The position numbers were made by a program, and so were the translations under genes. Under the pieces are notes generated by a model, which was not told the DNA's origin, ran no database searches, and saw nothing but the letters and a program-made list of their open reading frames with translations. DNA of 64,000 bases from an uncultured Erythrobacter sp. (GTDB taxonomy: Bacteria > Pseudomonadota > Alphaproteobacteria > Sphingomonadales > Sphingomonadaceae), in contig CANNCL010000002.1 of assembly GCA_947503155.1 (NCBI GenBank), forward strand, positions 612,637 through 676,636. Direction: 5' to 3'. This document shows, piece after piece, positions 1-8,285 of this stretch; the stretch's first letter is position 1, and each line of letters opens with the position of its first letter.

Positions 1-774
1 CTGGACATGTTTGCCGAGGCGGAGGTGAAGGGGACATTCTTCACATTGGGCTGGATCGCTGAACGCCACCCAGAAATGATCCGCCGTATCGCAGATGCCG
101 GGCACGAAGTGGCGAGCCATGGTTATGACCATGCGCGCGTATTCACATTCGATCGTAAAGGCTTTGCCGATGACATTCGGCTTGCCCGAGACATTCTGCA
201 AGATTGCTCTGGACAGCGCGTAACCGGATACCGCGCGCCGAGCTTTTCCATCGATCAGCGCACGCCGTGGGCATTCGAAGAACTTGCTGAGCAAGGCTAT
301 GCCTATTCGTCCAGCGTCGCACCGGTGTCGCATGATCATTATGGCTGGCCCGATGCACCGCGTTTTGCATTTCGGCCCTTGGCGAATTCAGACCTCGTAG
401 AAATCCCAGTGACCACAGCAATGCTCGGCACTCGCCGCCTCGCAGCGGGCGGCGGCGGTTTTTTCCGCGTCCTGCCATACGGCTTTTCGCGGTGGGCAAT
501 TGCGCAAGTTAATCGCCGCGAAAAGCGCCCGGCTGTGTTCTATTTCCACCCATGGGAAATTGACGCCAGCCAACCACGCGTAGCGAATGCCCCGATGCGT
601 TCAAAACTGCGGCATTATACAAATTTGGATAAGATGGCGGGCAAACTGCGCGATCTGGTCCATGAGTTTCGCTGGGGCAGGATGGATGCGCTGGCCGAAC
701 GAGAGGCCAAACGCACCGTTGATTTTCCGGCGAACTGCGAAGCTGCCTCAACCCGCCAAGAGGTCGCCGCATGA
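1..774 (+). CDS. XrtA-system polysaccharide deacetylase (5' truncated)
   Basis: The 3' part of a NodB-type polysaccharide deacetylase; the reading frame is open at base 1, so the start lies upstream of the window. Visible motifs are the second metal/substrate motif SHGYDH (near residue 40 of the visible part), the GYRAPSFS motif with its Arg and Pro, and a C-terminal FYFHPWEID block typical of the DUF3473 tail of exosortase-A-associated deacetylases. It probably removes acetyl groups from an exported polysaccharide. Its stop overlaps the start of the FemAB-like gene (ATGA). The family call rests on motifs plus the four following XrtA-locus genes. The metal-binding Asp of motif 1 is outside the window. 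Confidence 0.88.
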   Translation: MDMFAEAEVKGTFFTLGWIAERHPEMIRRIADAGHEVASHGYDHARVFTFDRKGFADDIRLARDILQDCSGQRVTGYRAPSFSIDQRTPWAFEELAEQGYAYSSSVAPVSHDHYGWPDAPRFAFRPLANSDLVEIPVTTAMLGTRRLAAGGGGFFRVLPYGFSRWAIAQVNRREKRPAVFYFHPWEIDASQPRVANAPMRSKLRHYTNLDKMAGKLRDLVHEFRWGRMDALAEREAKRTVDFPANCEAASTRQEVAA

Positions 775-1832
775 ACGCGCCGGTCAATATGGTTCGGCGT
801 GTCAGCCTCGCGGATTTGTCCGATGATCGGCTATGCGAGCGAATTGAGGGGTTCGTGCGCGAAAACGGCGGCAGCGTCTTTCACCTCCCGGCATGGCTGA
901 AGGCTGTAGAAAGCGGCACGGGTCAGCGCGCACGCGGATTGGTTGCGGAACAATTGGGCGCCGTAACAGGCTGGCTACCGTTCACCGAAGTGCGGTCTTT
1001 GCTATTCGGAAAGACAATGGTTTCCAGCGGTTTTGGCGTTGGCGGCGGCATTCTTGCAGGCAGCGCCGAAGTTGCAGAAGTGCTGGCTCAGTCAGCACAG
1101 GAACACGCTGTGCGCTATGGCTATTCCAGCGTAGAATTGCGCGGCGGCGCTGTTCCAACCGGCTGGCGCGCATGGGATGACAAACATTGCGGGTTCGAAC
1201 GCGCACTTGCCGCTGATGACGAAGCGGAATTGCTGGCGATCCCGCGCAAGGCCCGCGCCGAAGTGCGCAAAGGGCTCAAGAATGATTTGACCGTGACCAC
1301 CGGGCGAGGGCGCGCGGACCTCGCCGCACATTACGCCGTCTATAGCGAAAGTGTCCGCAATTTGGGCACGCCGGTTTTTCCGAAGAAGCTGTTCAGCGCG
1401 ATGCTCGAAGCCTTCCCCGAAAACAGCGATATTTTGACTGTGTCGTTAGATGGTGCGCCGATTTCCAGCGTGTTTTCATTCTATCACGGCGGCGCGGTTT
1501 TGCCATTTTGGGGCGGCGGTTCTTTCGCAGCTCGCGGCGCCCGCGCGAACGAATTGATGTATTTCGAATTGATGCTGCATGCGCGCCGGCGCGGGATGGA
1601 GCGGTTTGATTTTGGCCGATCAAAGACCGGCAGCGGACCGTTTAATTTCAAGAAAAACTGGGGCTTTGACCCGCAGCCTTTGACCTATGCCGAATGGACT
1701 GCACCCGGCGCAAAGGCGCGCGACATTGATCCCAACAGCGATGCATATTCGCGCAAAATTGATCTGTGGAAGCGTTTGCCACTGCCTGTCGCCAACATGA
1801 TCGGGCCGTTCATCGCGCGCGATTTGGCATAA
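771..1832 (+). CDS. FemAB-like protein of the XrtA/PEP-CTERM locus
   Basis: A 353-residue soluble protein with the double-GNAT (FemAB) fold signature. The C-terminal half carries the typical block around VSLDGAPISSVFSFYHGGAVLPFWGGG, followed by ANELMYFELMLHARRRGMERFDFGRSK. FemAB proteins transfer amino acids from aminoacyl-tRNA to peptidoglycan precursors. The exosortase-A-linked subgroup is defined by location in EPS loci, and its substrate is not known to me. The ATG overlaps the deacetylase stop by four bases, so the two are translationally coupled. I infer a role in decorating or anchoring the exported polysaccharide, but nothing in the sequence shows the substrate. Confidence 0.85.
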   Translation: MNAPVNMVRRVSLADLSDDRLCERIEGFVRENGGSVFHLPAWLKAVESGTGQRARGLVAEQLGAVTGWLPFTEVRSLLFGKTMVSSGFGVGGGILAGSAEVAEVLAQSAQEHAVRYGYSSVELRGGAVPTGWRAWDDKHCGFERALAADDEAELLAIPRKARAEVRKGLKNDLTVTTGRGRADLAAHYAVYSESVRNLGTPVFPKKLFSAMLEAFPENSDILTVSLDGAPISSVFSFYHGGAVLPFWGGGSFAARGARANELMYFELMLHARRRGMERFDFGRSKTGSGPFNFKKNWGFDPQPLTYAEWTAPGAKARDIDPNSDAYSRKIDLWKRLPLPVANMIGPFIARDLA

Positions 1833-1846
1833 AGGCGAAGGGGGCA

Positions 1847-3073
1847 ATGGACGACATCCTTTTCCTCGCGCACCGTGTGCCGTTCCCGCCCAATCGCGGC
1901 GACAAAATTCGTGCGCATCATTTGCTGAAAAAGCTCGCGCAAATCGGCCGCGTTCATGTCGGTTGTTTTGCAGAAAGTGATGAGGACCGAGCTGGGGAGG
2001 GCGACCTTCGCGCGATCACCGCATCGCACCGGATCGTAGATCGGACCAAGCCGCTTATATTGGCCGGGATAGAAGCCGTCATTTCGCGCAAACCGGTCAG
2101 CCTGACTGCATTTCACAGCAATTCGCTGAAGAATTGGGTGCGCGACACTATTGCAGAACGCGCAATCACAACCATCGTGATCTTCTCTGGGCAGATGGGG
2201 CAATATATCCCGGATGATTTCGCGGGCCGCGTTGTCGTCGACCTGTGCGATGTCGATAGCGCAAAGTTCGAAAATTATGCTGCGTCAGGTCAGCGTGTCT
2301 GGCTCAACAACCGCGAAGCGCAATTGTTAGCGGGGCAAGAAGAGCAATTGGCCCGCCGGGCCGATGCGACGATCCTGATTAGCGAAGCAGAGGCGGCGTT
2401 GTTTCGTTCACGTCTGAAATCTGCGCCGAGCGCGAATGTACAAGTGATAGGAAACGGCATTGACGCGGCATTCTTCAACCCGAACGCCGCCGCGCCGCAT
2501 GAAGAGATAAACGCCAGGTCGGGTCCGCATTTCGTTTTTACCGGACAGATGGATTATTCCCCCAACGAGACAGCGGCGCTTTGGGCGATTGATGCGTTCT
2601 TGCCATGCATTCGCCGAACCTTTCCCGGCGCCGAACTCCACATTGTGGGCCGCAATCCGACAAAGCGCCTATTGGCCCAAGACAGGGCACCGGGCCTGAC
2701 CATTTGGGGCGAAGTGCCCGATGTCCGTCCCTTCATCGCCGCCGCCGATTTTGTCGTAGCGCCGTTGATGATCGCGCGCGGGGTGCAAAATAAGGTTCTA
2801 GAGGCGATGGCGATGGCACGGCCCGTCTTGCTGACACCAGAAGCCGCCACCGGCATTGATGCGCGGGATGGCGAACAATGGCTGCTATGCATGGCCGATC
2901 CTGATGCGATGGCCGAGCGTGTAAGAACACTGCTTAGCGATCCTAACGCCGCGGCCAAGTTGGGCACAGCGGCCCGGCAATTTGTGCTGGATAATCACGA
3001 TTGGGGGGCGATGCTTGCGCCGCTGGAGGCGCTGGTAGGCGCGAAGGGGGCGGAGGCAAAAGATGCCGCTTGA
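1847..3073 (+). CDS. XrtA/PEP-CTERM-type glycosyltransferase (GT4-like, TIGR03087 type)
   Basis: A 408-residue glycosyltransferase. The N-terminal block ILFLAHRVPFPPNRGDKIRA is characteristic of the exosortase-linked GT family. The C-terminal GT-B half has HFVFTGQMDYSPNE, the PDVRPFIAAADFVVAPL region, and VLEAMAMARPVLLTPEAATGI, the sugar-nucleotide-binding EX7E-like segment of GT4 enzymes. The ATG at 1847 is preferred over an in-frame Met 81 bases upstream that lies inside the FemAB gene, because the family starts with this motif. It presumably adds a sugar to the lipid-linked polysaccharide repeat on the cytoplasmic side. It overlaps xrtA by 11 bases. Confidence 0.9.
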   Translation: MDDILFLAHRVPFPPNRGDKIRAHHLLKKLAQIGRVHVGCFAESDEDRAGEGDLRAITASHRIVDRTKPLILAGIEAVISRKPVSLTAFHSNSLKNWVRDTIAERAITTIVIFSGQMGQYIPDDFAGRVVVDLCDVDSAKFENYAASGQRVWLNNREAQLLAGQEEQLARRADATILISEAEAALFRSRLKSAPSANVQVIGNGIDAAFFNPNAAAPHEEINARSGPHFVFTGQMDYSPNETAALWAIDAFLPCIRRTFPGAELHIVGRNPTKRLLAQDRAPGLTIWGEVPDVRPFIAAADFVVAPLMIARGVQNKVLEAMAMARPVLLTPEAATGIDARDGEQWLLCMADPDAMAERVRTLLSDPNAAAKLGTAARQFVLDNHDWGAMLAPLEALVGAKGAEAKDAA

Positions 3074-4094
3074 AACTCCTTCTGCCAGTTTACCGCAACA
3101 AACCTTGCTGGCGCGCCTTTCAGGCGCGTGGCGCAATTCGCTGGCCGTCCTCACATTGGGGGCCATTGCTGTCATCGCGCTGACGGCCCGTGAATGGGCC
3201 GAAATGGCACACCAATGGTGGAACATAGACACCTATACCCATATTTTGCTCGTCCCGATTATCATTGGCTGGCTGATCACGCTCAAACGGGATGAATTGG
3301 CCAAATCTGATCCAAGAGCTTGGCTGCCGGGACTCGTTCTTGTTGGCGCAGGGTTGGCGTTGTGGATTGCGGGGCGCGCAAGCGAGATCAACATCCTCGC
3401 TCATGCTGGAGCAGTGGGCGTGTTGCAGGGTGTGGTGGTCACGGCGCTGGGGCCGCGCGTTTCGCTGCTTCTCGCGCTGCCGATTGCGTTCGCCGCCTTT
3501 CTTGTGCCGTTTGGCGATGAATTTATCGCACCGCTCCAATCCATCACCGCCGAAATCTCGGTCGCGCTGACATTGTGGAGCGGCATTCCCGCAATTGTCG
3601 ACGGTATCTATATCGACACGCCTATCGGCCTGTTTGTCGTCGCAGAGGCGTGTTCCGGCGTGAAATTCCTGGTTGCAATGATCACTCTTGCTGTGCTGGT
3701 TTGCTTCACCCGTTTTGAAAGCTGGAGCAAACGCACGGCCTTCATGCTCGTTTCGATCATTGTGCCAATAATCGCCAATGGCATCCGCGCATGGGGCACA
3801 ATCTATATCGCGCAAAGCCAAGGCGTCGAATTTGCCGCAGGCTTCGATCATATCTTTTATGGCTGGATCTTTTTTGCGCTCGTGGTTGCTGTGATCCTTG
3901 CTCTGGCTTGGCGGTTTTTCGAATGCGAACCAGAAGATTATGGCTGGAGCGCTGACGAAGTTGGTTCATTCGCGTGGTTATCCCAATTGGAGCGCGGATC
4001 CATCGCGCCGATCGTGGCAATCGCCGGTTTCGCGGCCCTCACAATTGCTGGCGGTATCATCGCTGCGATTGTCGCCCCCGCCGCATTGGGCTAA
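3063..4094 (+). CDS. xrtA: exosortase A (XrtA/EpsH), without a C-terminal EpsI domain
   Basis: A 343-residue polytopic membrane protein of the exosortase/archaeosortase family. These enzymes cut proteins at the PEP-CTERM anchor in the inner membrane. The predicted catalytic residues are present: Cys197 in EACSGVKF, Arg242 in NGIRAWG and His263 in GFDHIFYG. GGAGG at 3052-3056 is a good ribosome site six bases before the ATG. After the core, a final hydrophobic helix (about 318-340) is followed at once by the stop, and the next gene starts 11 bases later. As I recall, many sphingomonad XrtA proteins are about 500 residues and carry a fused EpsI (DUF3485) domain here; this one has none. Confidence 0.92.
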   Translation: MPLETPSASLPQQTLLARLSGAWRNSLAVLTLGAIAVIALTAREWAEMAHQWWNIDTYTHILLVPIIIGWLITLKRDELAKSDPRAWLPGLVLVGAGLALWIAGRASEINILAHAGAVGVLQGVVVTALGPRVSLLLALPIAFAAFLVPFGDEFIAPLQSITAEISVALTLWSGIPAIVDGIYIDTPIGLFVVAEACSGVKFLVAMITLAVLVCFTRFESWSKRTAFMLVSIIVPIIANGIRAWGTIYIAQSQGVEFAAGFDHIFYGWIFFALVVAVILALAWRFFECEPEDYGWSADEVGSFAWLSQLERGSIAPIVAIAGFAALTIAGGIIAAIVAPAALG

Positions 4095-4105
4095 CCGCAA
4101 TCGCC

Positions 4106-6004
4106 ATGTGCGGGATCGCCGGAATTTTTCATGCTGAAACGCCCAAGCCGGTCGATCCATCGCGGATTGAACGGATGTGCGATGCGTTGATCCACCGGGG
4201 GCCCGATGGGGCCGGGGTGTGGACCGATCACGGCGTCGGGTTGGGGCATCGGCGCCTGTCGATCATTGATCTCGAAGGGTCGCCGCAGCCGATGCATTCG
4301 GCCAATGGCCGCGCGGTGATCGCCTTTAACGGTGAGATTTACAATTTCCGCGAACTGCGCCGCGAATTGGAGCAAGGCGGCGCCAAATTCAGAACCTCTG
4401 GCGATACCGAAGTGATCCTTGCCGCGTATCAGCGTTGGGGCGTGGATTGCCTTGAAAAGTTCAACGGCATGTTCGCCTTTGCGCTCTATGATTTAGACAA
4501 GCGGCAATTGCTGCTCGCGCGTGACCGGTTTGGAGTAAAACCGTTATTCTTGGCCCGCTTGTCCGATGGCAGCGTGACCTTTGCATCCGAATTGAAAGGT
4601 CTGCTTGCGCATCCGTTGATGCGTCGCCGCCTCGATCCTCAGGCGCTCGATGCGTATCTAACCTGGGGCTATGTCCCTGATACGCGTTCAATTCTGTCCG
4701 GGGTTGAGAAATTGCCGGCCGGACATTTCCTGCTGCTTGAACATGGCAAGCCGATACCGTCTCCGCGCCGATGGTGGGACATTAGTTTTGCAGATCGCGC
4801 ACGCGGCAGCGAAGCGGATCTGTCGGCTGAATTGGTGCATTTGATGCGCGAGGCTGTGCAATCGCGCATGGTCTCTGACGTGCCGCTTGGTGCGTTTCTT
4901 TCCGGCGGGGTCGATTCCTCTAGCGTGGTCGCTCTTATGTCAGAGGCCAGCGCAGAACCGGTGCGAACCTGTTCGATTGGCTTTGATGTCGCGGCTCTGG
5001 ATGAGACAAGTTACGCACAGCAAATTGCGGAAAAATTCGGCACGCAGCATGAGGCGCGGACCGTGGGTCAGGATGATTTCGGCGCAGTCGATGCGCTCGC
5101 CGCGATGTTCGATGAACCGTTTGCCGATGCCTCTGCTCTTCCAACTTGGCGGGTGTGCCAATTGGCGCGGGAAAAGGTCACGGTTGCCTTGTCGGGTGAT
5201 GGCGCGGATGAAGCATTCGCGGGATACCGCCGCCAAGTTTTTCACCATAATGAGGAACGCGTCCGCTCATTATTGCCGCAGGGATTGCGAGAGCCACTGT
5301 TTGGTGCGTTGGGGCGGATGTGGCCCAAAGCGGACTGGGCACCCAGACCATTTCGCGCCAAATCAACATTCCTCGCCCTCTCAGAAAACGGGAATGCGGG
5401 CTATGCACGGGCACTTTGTGTCAACACACCAGAAGCGCGGCATTCGCTCTACACAGATGAATTTGTCAGCAAATTGGGCGGTTTTCAGGGGGAAGACGAA
5501 CTGATCCAATTGATGGCCGGCGCGCCTGCGCAAAGCGGGCTGGACCGGGCGCAATATGCCGATCTCACATTCTGGATGCCCGGAGACATTCTAACTAAGG
5601 TTGACCGCACCAGCATGGCGGTGAGCCTAGAAGCGCGGGAACCTTTGCTTGACCACCGATTGGTGGAATTTGCCGCTCGTTTGCCCGAAAAGATGCGAGT
5701 GCGCGGGAGCACGGGCAAGTTCCTGCTCAAGAAATGCATGGAACGGTATCTGCCGGATGATATTCTTTATCGGTCAAAGCAGGGCTTTGTGACGCCGATT
5801 GCTGAGTGGCTGCGCGGTCCGCTTAGCGCAGAAGCGCGCGGGATCGCCACCAGTTCAGTGCTGGCTCAATCGGGATGGTTCCAGCCGAAAGCGATTTCGG
5901 ACCTTGCGGACAGTCATATCAGCGGCCGCAGCGATAATTCGCGCATCCTTTGGCAATTGCTGATGCTTGAAAAATCTCTCGCTCAATTGGACGTTAGCGC
6001 CTGA
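4106..6004 (+). CDS. XrtA-associated amidotransferase, asparagine synthase (glutamine-hydrolysing) type
   Basis: A 632-residue class II glutamine amidotransferase. It begins MCGIAGIF, so after Met removal Cys2 is the N-terminal nucleophile of the glutaminase domain (about 2-190). RHRGPDGAG-like and GHRRLSIID-like glutaminase blocks follow. The synthetase domain has the ATP-binding PP-loop SGGVDSSSVVAL, and later SGDGADEAFAGYRR and the LTKVDRTSMAVSLEAREPLLDHR block. The ATG at 4106 is fixed by the required Cys2; an upstream in-frame Met would bury it. Position directly after xrtA and the residue pattern fit TIGR03108 (exosortase A amidotransferase 1). It likely amidates a sugar acid or amino-acid group of the polysaccharide; the substrate is unproven. 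Confidence 0.9.
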   Translation: MCGIAGIFHAETPKPVDPSRIERMCDALIHRGPDGAGVWTDHGVGLGHRRLSIIDLEGSPQPMHSANGRAVIAFNGEIYNFRELRRELEQGGAKFRTSGDTEVILAAYQRWGVDCLEKFNGMFAFALYDLDKRQLLLARDRFGVKPLFLARLSDGSVTFASELKGLLAHPLMRRRLDPQALDAYLTWGYVPDTRSILSGVEKLPAGHFLLLEHGKPIPSPRRWWDISFADRARGSEADLSAELVHLMREAVQSRMVSDVPLGAFLSGGVDSSSVVALMSEASAEPVRTCSIGFDVAALDETSYAQQIAEKFGTQHEARTVGQDDFGAVDALAAMFDEPFADASALPTWRVCQLAREKVTVALSGDGADEAFAGYRRQVFHHNEERVRSLLPQGLREPLFGALGRMWPKADWAPRPFRAKSTFLALSENGNAGYARALCVNTPEARHSLYTDEFVSKLGGFQGEDELIQLMAGAPAQSGLDRAQYADLTFWMPGDILTKVDRTSMAVSLEAREPLLDHRLVEFAARLPEKMRVRGSTGKFLLKKCMERYLPDDILYRSKQGFVTPIAEWLRGPLSAEARGIATSSVLAQSGWFQPKAISDLADSHISGRSDNSRILWQLLMLEKSLAQLDVSA

Positions 6005-6141
6005 CCATTCCATCTCGTTCAACTTGTCCACAAGCAGCGAATTTCTCGATCACAGATCGACCTGTTGTGGCCCGTATTGAGACGCATGTTGTCAGAAAAT
6101 GTAAAATAAGAGATTGCGTCCTTTCCGACCGGTAGATTAGT

Positions 6142-6217
6142 GTCTGACCACAGACGGCCAAAAGGCCGCGAACTTTTGGGTGCAATAAAGCCTCAAAAGA
6201 TAAGGGTCAGACCGGAG
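6142..6217 (+). promoter_or_regulatory. structured leader of the rpfF-like gene with competing pairings
   Basis: The 220 bases between the amidotransferase stop and the rpfF-like ATG hold a compact set of inverted repeats. GTCTG (6142-6146) can pair locally with CAGAC (6151-6155), or at distance as GTCTGACC (6142-6149) with GGTCAGAC (6205-6212). Inside this, CGGCC-AAAA-GGCCG (6155-6168) is a hairpin. CTTTTG (6173-6178) can pair with CAAAAG upstream (6159-6164) or downstream (6194-6199). The distal P1 strand ends one base before the ribosome site GGAG (6214-6217). Mutually exclusive helices ending at a ribosome site are what a cis-acting RNA switch would show. I do not recognise a known riboswitch class. 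Confidence 0.35.
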
Positions 6218-6226
6218 TATTGCAGA

Positions 6227-7150
6227 ATGGACAGCAGCGCCAGCAGAGCAGTTCCATTGACGAGCGACGAGGAATTGCTCGCAGAGAGCACGCTCCACGC
6301 GTCTATCCCCAGCGAATTGTTTGCGCTCCCTGAACTGGATGTTCTTTACGAAGATCGCACCGCGACGCTTTGGTCATACATGAACCCAAAAGAGCGGCCG
6401 AGTTTTACTCCGGCAATGCTCAATGATTTCGAAAAATGGCAGGATTTGATCCAACACAGTTTTGGGCACGACAAGGTCCCGCTGAAATATCTGGTGCTTG
6501 GCAGCCGGTCTCCCGACGTGTTTTGCTTCGGCGGCGATTTGGAATTGTTCCAGCGTTTGATACGCGATCGTAACCGCGCCGCTTTGGTCGAATATGGCCA
6601 TCGTTGTTGCCGCATATTGGAGCGTAATATTCGAACGCTCGACATTCCCATGCTCACAATTGGAATGGTGCAGGGCACCGCACTGGGCGGCGGGTTCGAG
6701 GCGTTGCTGTCGTTTGACTATATCGTTGCTGAAAAGCAGGCGACGTTTGGTTTGCCAGAGATCATGTTTGGCCTTTACCCCGGCATGGGCGCACATGCGT
6801 TTTTGTCGCGCAAGCTAGGCAGCGCGCTGGCTGATCGAATTATCGTTTCGAATGAGACCTATACCGCGCAGCAAATGTACGATTTCGGAATCGTCCACGC
6901 TCTTGCTGAGCCGGGTGATGGGGTAAATGCGGTTCGCGATTTCATCAAGAAATCGGACCGCCGCCATGCTGGGCTTGTCGGATCACGCCGGGCGATCAAA
7001 GAAGTGTGGCAACTTCACTTAGATGAACTCAACCGCATCACAGAAATGTGGGCGGACACGGCGCTCCAATTGCGGGAGCAGGATTTGAAAGTCATGAGCC
7101 GGCTTGTCACGGCTCAAGCGCGATTGGCGGAACGGATTGCTGCGGCGTAA
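6227..7150 (+). CDS. rpfF: RpfF-like crotonase (probable DSF-family fatty acid signal synthase)
   Basis: A 307-residue enoyl-CoA hydratase/crotonase-fold protein that resembles Xanthomonas RpfF along its whole length. Shared blocks include the RPSFTPAML N-terminal segment, GGDLELFQRLIRD, VQGTALGGGFEALLS, GLPEIMFGLYPGMGAHAF and the C-terminal ITEMWADTALQL. Both catalytic Glu residues are present: Glu158 in GGGFE and Glu178 in GLPE, spaced 20 apart as in RpfF (141/161). RpfF makes cis-2-unsaturated fatty acid signals from acyl-ACP. The ATG at 6227 has GGAG nine bases upstream; an in-frame GTG at 6140 would translate the structured leader. No rpfC, rpfG or rpfR is in the window. A non-signalling crotonase role is the main alternative. 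Confidence 0.75.
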   Translation: MDSSASRAVPLTSDEELLAESTLHASIPSELFALPELDVLYEDRTATLWSYMNPKERPSFTPAMLNDFEKWQDLIQHSFGHDKVPLKYLVLGSRSPDVFCFGGDLELFQRLIRDRNRAALVEYGHRCCRILERNIRTLDIPMLTIGMVQGTALGGGFEALLSFDYIVAEKQATFGLPEIMFGLYPGMGAHAFLSRKLGSALADRIIVSNETYTAQQMYDFGIVHALAEPGDGVNAVRDFIKKSDRRHAGLVGSRRAIKEVWQLHLDELNRITEMWADTALQLREQDLKVMSRLVTAQARLAERIAAA

Positions 7151-7173
7151 TTTTTGCGCCTAATGTTTTGCAC

Positions 7174-8280
7174 TTAATGTTCTGCGCCGTGGCCCAGCGC
7201 CATATATTCGTCGCTCTGCATTTCGTTTAACCGGCTCGCCGTGCGTTCAAATTCAAAGCTACCATCGCCGGCATTATACAGCATGTCGGGCGCGGCGTCG
7301 GCGGCGGCGAACAGCTTTACTCTGTGTTCGTATAATGCATCAATCAACGTCACGAAACGCGCGGCTTCGTTGCGTTTGTCTGGCCCCATTTGCGGGATGC
7401 CGACGATGATAATCGTGTGATAACTTCGCGCTATAGCGAGGTAGTCTGGCGCTCCTCGGGCCTCTCCGCAAAGCCGCTTGAAGCTGAAAACGCCGACGCC
7501 TTTGACAGATTTAGGGACATGCATGGAGCGTTTAGCGCCAATGGCCAGTTCGGCTGAGGGTACGTTTGCGGCGTCTTCTGGGTTGAAATCTGTGAGGCGG
7601 AAAAACGCCTCGCGCACTTTGGCGGTCGCGGCTTCTCCGAGGGGCGAATGCCATGTCGCCATGTCGCCAATCCGGTCGAGCCGGTAGTCGGTTGGTCCGT
7701 TGAGCCCGACAACATCAAGTTCCGCATTAATCAGGTCGATAAACGGCAGGAAATGTTCGCGGTTGAGCCCGTCTTTATAGAGATCGCTAGGCGGCCGGTT
7801 GGATGTCGAGACGATGGTTACATCTTGCTCCTCAATCAGCTGAGTAAACAGGCGGCTCATGATCATCGCGTCGGCGGAGTTGTTGACCACCATTTCGTCG
7901 AAGGCGAGCACACGCAGGTTCTGCGCGATCTTCGCTGCGACAGGAGGGATCGGGTCGCCTTCATGTGTCAGCCGGGCAATTCGCATTTCGTCATGCACTT
8001 CCTGCATGAAAGCGTGAAAATGCGCTCGGCGTTTTTCAGTTAGATTTAGGCTGTCATGGAACAGGTCCATCAACATGGATTTCCCGCGCCCCACGCCGCC
8101 CCACATATAGACGCCTTTTGGCCGGGTCTGTTTTTTGCCGAACAACTGGCTGATCAATCCGCCTGGACGTTCTGCTTCCAATTCCTTTTGCAAAGCATCC
8201 AGCCGAATTGCAGCCTGGCGCTGCTCCGGATCTTCGCGAAGCTCCCCGCTGGCAATCAGTTTCTCATATCGCGCAAGCAC
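7174..8280 (-). CDS. zapE: cell division protein ZapE (AFG1-family ATPase)
   Basis: A 368-residue AFG1/ZapE P-loop ATPase. Walker A is WGGVGRGKSMLMD (around residue 60-72) and Walker B is VLAFDEMVV; a sensor-like TSNRPPSDLY follows. ZapE associates with the Z-ring and its ATPase activity affects FtsZ bundling in E. coli; the mitochondrial relative AFG1 acts in respiratory complex quality control. It is the last gene of the minus-strand run sdhB, thioesterase, zapE. An sdhB-zapE neighbourhood is common in alphaproteobacteria, in line with a link to respiratory complexes. It faces the rpfF-like gene with 23 bases between the stops and no clear terminator there. Confidence 0.92.
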   Translation of the reverse strand: MLARYEKLIASGELREDPEQRQAAIRLDALQKELEAERPGGLISQLFGKKQTRPKGVYMWGGVGRGKSMLMDLFHDSLNLTEKRRAHFHAFMQEVHDEMRIARLTHEGDPIPPVAAKIAQNLRVLAFDEMVVNNSADAMIMSRLFTQLIEEQDVTIVSTSNRPPSDLYKDGLNREHFLPFIDLINAELDVVGLNGPTDYRLDRIGDMATWHSPLGEAATAKVREAFFRLTDFNPEDAANVPSAELAIGAKRSMHVPKSVKGVGVFSFKRLCGEARGAPDYLAIARSYHTIIIVGIPQMGPDKRNEAARFVTLIDALYEHRVKLFAAADAAPDMLYNAGDGSFEFERTASRLNEMQSDEYMALGHGAEH

Positions 8281-8285
8281 CGCTG

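Noticed and set aside
3120..3851. 243-codon minus-strand ORF inside xrtA
   Set aside because: Antisense to the exosortase core; highly charged composition mirrors the hydrophobic codons on the coding strand.
1..6004. A PEP-CTERM substrate protein encoded in the locus
   Set aside because: No ORF here has a VPEP-type motif followed by a TM helix and basic end; substrates must be elsewhere.
6005..6141. Small inverted repeats (CTTGT-CC-ACAAG at 6023, TCGATC-ACA-GATCGA at 6046) as a terminator of the XrtA operon
   Set aside because: Stems are only five or six bp and no T-run follows; at most weak protein-binding sites.
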